From positions 319,927-383,926 of the forward strand of contig VJWN01000025.1 of NCBI GenBank assembly GCA_007644065.1: a stretch of 64,000 nt of DNA, written 5' to 3'. The stretch comes from Margaritispora aquatica (Eukaryota; Ascomycota; Leotiomycetes; Helotiales; Discinellaceae). Of this stretch, positions 60,501 to 64,000 are shown in pieces (the first letter of the stretch is position 1; each line of letters starts with the position of its first letter). The position numbers and the translations under genes were made by a program. The notes beneath the pieces were generated by a model. That model was given only the letters and a program-made list of their open reading frames with translations, was not told the DNA's origin and did no database searches.

Positions 60501-63500
60501 GGGCGAAGGAAAGTGGTCGTTGCATAGAAATTCTTCATGTCATATATAGCGCATGACTGCGGAACGCAATTTCGAACAAGGTAGCCGACTTGTGCCGAGC
60601 CAGGTGCTTGAGATAGATCGACAAGCATGGAAGGGCTGGTTGGTAGTATCTTCTTAAGATGACGTTGAGGAAGATTAGTATGAATATAGTGCCAACCACG
60701 AGCAACCCCCTTTTTCTGAGACGTAGTGATCACGACACTGACTGACAGTGCGGGAGCTTGTTGAATCAAAGATATGCCTACTAGCAGATCTGGCTCATGA
60801 ACCACGAGCGTACTGCCACATGGAGCCAATGAGAGTATATTGGCCGCGACTATATGGGCCGCAACACCCAAGAGAGCTTGCGATGGATCTGCATCTCCAA
60901 TGGGCAAAGTCCAGTCGGCAAGAACAGTTACTCTTGACTCAGCTGATGACGCCAGAGTAAGAAGAGAGTCACCCGTCTCTTCGTCTCTGCCAGTACACAG
61001 CATGAGGTAACCAAAGGCAGCAACGTCGATCATCTGTAGTAGGAAGTGAGAAAGATGGATAGTCCTTGTATGACCTGAACTTGGTGGCGGAGTCGGAAGC
61101 GATAATGGTGATGGATACTGAAGCTCATATGACAGATCCTCGCCGCTGAAAACTATTGGAGACTCTTGAGTGTCAACAACCTTCATCACCTTCCGGCGGC
61201 ACGTATTGTAACGCTCATTTGCTTCCTCGCTCTTGTATAATCGCGGGATGATACGAGTTCCGGACTCAAAATACACCTCTGGTTCTATGGACCAAAGATA
61301 CTCGCCTGGTCGAACTTCTTTCTCCCATTTTTTCAAGATCTCGAGGCGCAACAGTTCTTCTGTGATGATTTGAGCAGTTTTCTCGTTGAGCTCATCAAAA
61401 TCCAGCATCTGTAGCGAAATGTTGGGATATTCAAATCTCATCACACGTCCAAGACCAAGAGTCATGAAAGAATGAGGCTCTTCCGTCCTGGACATGCGGG
61501 TCACCCAAAGAACAGTTCCTGCTTGTCTCCAAAGCGTCTTGAGAGCATCGAACTTTTCAGGAGTAAACGTCCTGAATATAGGCTCGTCAAGTTCAGTTAG
61601 CGAGAGTACAGTGCTTGAATGCACAAGGACGTCAGTGTCTAAGTCTTCGATGGAGCTGACGCGGAGAACGTTGGTGTATCTTGTAGCAAGAAAAGCGGCC
61701 ACCTTTTCTGCAATACGGTGAGAGGTAAGTGTTTGACCACCCACAATGACAATCCTTGAAGAGTCGGTTTGAGGTAAGACAGATATTTCCGACAATGGAG
61801 ATCGTAGCAGATTGATACGAGGATCAACAGCTTGAGCAGAGAATACTGAGGATGGATTCAGCTTGTGGAACGGAGGTGTGCTTGTGTCAACTCCACCAAA
61901 GCCACATTTCCGGAGCAGAGAATCCCACTGGAGTAAAGTTAGGGATGGTCCCCAAGGACGTCCATTACCAGCTCCAATCCACCAGCCCGGCAGACTCCCC
62001 ATCGGCAGTCCCACGCGGAGGGTATCATTGCTGGTGAGCTCTAGCGCGATCAAGTAGCCGCCAGGCTTGAGAAGTTGACGCACATGCATCATCATTTTCT
62101 CTAAATTGTCTGTTGCGTGCAAGACGTTCGAAGCTAACACGAGGTCGTAGTGTCCTTCGGTAAAGTTTTGTGATGCTGGGGTTCGCTCCATGTCAAATGT
62201 GTTATAGACAATCCTGCTGCCAAACTCTTTGAATCGATCTTGGGCAGCCTCAAAAAAACCGCTAGAAATATCGGTATATGTGTATGAAGAGAAGGATTGC
62301 CCGAGTGCAGGGAGAATATTCCTGGTAGAACCACCAGTGCCAGCGCCTATGGGGGTTAAGTCAGCATCGAAACACATGAACAGTTAGACGAGTTCGAGGC
62401 ATACCAATCTCAAAAATATTCATCCGAGGGTGTGTGTGAGCAAGCTGAGCAACCATACGTGCAAAATGCCGATTTGCAACGTCAAGACCTAGTCCTTGGT
62501 CATAGAAGTCAAACAATCCATCGTTGGTAAGATGTTCTAGAATGCCAGAATTGGTACGTATGACTTCTGGAAGATTTTTGCCAACAGACTCAAGTAGACG
62601 AACATCAACGCGGTCTCGGTCACTAAAGCGTATTAGTTAGAACTTACTTGGAACATGGGAGTGATGATTATACTTCTCTAGAATGGCGTCTATCTCTGCT
62701 GCAGTGTCTAGCTGGTATCGAGAAGGAATGTGTGGATTCTTGCCACTTTTTACAAGACCAACTACGTGCGCTGCCCAGTCGAGTAGTCGCTGATAATGAG
62801 GCAGAGTGTTTGCCTTCTCCTGTGGGGTGATGGTCTCGTGGAGATGGCGTAGATAGTAATAGGAAACTCGCTCTGCTTTGAGGGCGTTTTTGATGTCTTC
62901 TGCACTGAGCCCATCATCTTTTGTTGCAATGTCTCCATTGGGCCGATCAATCTTGTAATCGAACCTAGAGAATAACACAGTATCATCTTCAGGTCGAGCA
63001 GCGGTGAACAGCACAAGCTCAAGTCCTTCAACCTGAACGAAAGTATGAGGACTATCCTCGGAGAAGATGTTGAAATCCACAATGCTCCTCGCCTTCTTGA
63101 TACCTGTAACAGCAGCCTCCCATGGGTGGTTCTTTTGCTTTCCGATGCCATCAGACGTGAAATATGGATTGATGATGATAGATTTGATCCCTGCGGGAAT
63201 ATACAAGCCCCACATCCTGCCATCTCCCGGACAGCTGAAAGCTGCTGAAGACGCCTGAAGCGCCGTATCTAGCATTCCTGGATGAACAAGAAGCTGGTCT
63301 TCCCATTCCAAGTCTGACTGATCCTCGAGGGTTCCAGTGGCGTAACCATTCTTACGCTTGATTGAGAGCATGCCATGAAAGGGTGCAGAGTATTCATAAG
63401 CTAGGCTTGTGAACTGCTGGTAAAATCGGTCAACCTCAATTTCAGCCATATTAAAGGTTTCGGTCTTGACAAAGGGAAGTGTTCCAGCTTCTGGCTCTCC

Positions 63501-64000
63501 TAACACCACAACAACGGATCCTTCAGCATTGAGACCCATCAGTGTATCAACTTCGTGAGGACCACCCGAGTAACACGAAAAACTGGCTCTGATCTCGTTG
63601 CTCCCACGCTGAGTTATTTTCACGCTGAATAACGTTTCCATGCTAGAGTTCTCATCTTTGAAAGCCAATGCTCGGCCAATGATAAGATTCTCAATAGTGA
63701 TGAGGCACATTTTTGTCCTCCCAGAAATCACTTTCATTGCCTCGACCACCATTGAGATGAAACCCGCGGCAGGGAAAATGATTTGCTCTTGGATTTTATG
63801 ACCTTTGAGCCAAGAAATTTCTTTGGGGTTCAGGATATTCCGCCATTGAACTTCTTGGGCCGTTTCTCTTTCAACGCACCGTCTTCCCAATATTGGGTGA
63901 GGTGGACCTTGCGGGATGGTATGGGCACCAGAGACTCTTGACATAGACCAGAATGATTTTGAGTGATCAAATGGATATTTTGGAAGGTTGGGAACTATGT
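54534..64000 (-). CDS. hybrid PKS-NRPS, 3' part (DH-MT-KR-ACP-C-A-T-R)
   Basis: Six exons, 64,000-62,674 (continues beyond the edge), 62,622-62,405, 62,346-60,114, 60,063-59,366, 59,297-57,441 and 57,391-54,534, with introns of 49-68 nt, leave 3,062 residues visible. Approximate order: DH (catalytic His67 in GHKIQEQIIFPAAGF, second-site Asp in HPGMLDTALQ); C-methyltransferase (IFEIGAGTGGST near 515); a degenerate structural/ER region; KR (VGLSGDLG, FSSLT, SSYIAAN; to about 1,440); ACP (GVDSL near 1,520); C (GGHHISWDG near 1,800); A (LFTSGSTGEPKG, NNYGPAEV, YRTGDRG, RGFRIELTEIE, SKLDRRA); T (FFDVGGNS near 2,690); R (GATGYLGRHVL near 2,770, GYVASK near 2,910). KS and AT must lie past 64,000. 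It would make a methylated polyketide, fuse it to one amino acid and release it. The nearby trans-ER complements the missing enoyl reductase. Confidence 0.93.

Noticed and set aside
62623..62661. Donor GTAAGT at 62,647 for the first visible PKS-NRPS intron
   Set aside because: It would make an intron of about 25 nt and break the reading phase; GTATAA at 62,673 gives a normal 51-nt intron and keeps the frame.

Overview
The window reads as nuclear DNA of a filamentous ascomycete. Genes carry short GT-AG introns (about 47-145 nt, a few of 250-320 nt). Gene content is typically fungal: an AreA-GATA-like/DUF3295 protein, an AA11 lytic polysaccharide monooxygenase, a BUD22 homologue, an RGS-LOV photoreceptor, a 2EXR protein, a type III PKS and a PKS-NRPS. 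The RGS-LOV protein resembles the Botrytis photoreceptor described as BcLOV4, so a Leotiomycete (Helotiales-like) host is my best guess. That is an inference, not a measurement.

Layout. Bases 1-14,015 hold no gene I can support, only simple repeats and, next to the first gene, a probable leader with short upstream ORFs. One two-exon gene (14,016-15,830, +) stands alone, followed by a second gene-poor stretch to about 24.4 kb. From 24.4 to 37.1 kb come a secreted chitin-type LPMO with a CBM18 module (-), two small Cys-rich unknown proteins (-), a 59-residue peptide gene made of five near-identical 11-residue KFPGGGGC repeats (-, the most novel object here), a family-1 UDP-glycosyltransferase (-), BUD22 (-), a short-chain dehydrogenase (+) and a small membrane protein (-). 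From 38.5 to 47.7 kb are a type III PKS (+), a GC-rich 2EXR protein (+), a BBE-type FAD oxidase (-) and the RGS-LOV photoreceptor (-). A 1,051-residue nuclear protein with SUMO-interaction, homeodomain-like, AT-hook and C2H2 modules (+) spans 48.7-52.2 kb.

The right end is a secondary-metabolite locus: a GC-rich trans-acting enoyl reductase (52.9-54.1 kb, +) convergent with a hybrid PKS-NRPS (54.5 kb to beyond the window edge, -). In the visible part the order is DH, C-methyltransferase, degenerate ER region, KR, ACP, C, A, T, R; KS and AT must lie beyond position 64,000. The LovC/CcsC-type reductase would supply the enoyl reduction the megasynthase seems unable to do, and the terminal R domain keeps a Ser-Tyr-Lys set, which suggests reductive release. 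The BBE oxidase, SDR, UGT and type III PKS could be tailoring or separate pathway genes, but conserved housekeeping and regulatory genes lie between them, so cluster membership is unproven.

Exon boundaries were read by eye from splice signals and reading phase. I ran no searches.
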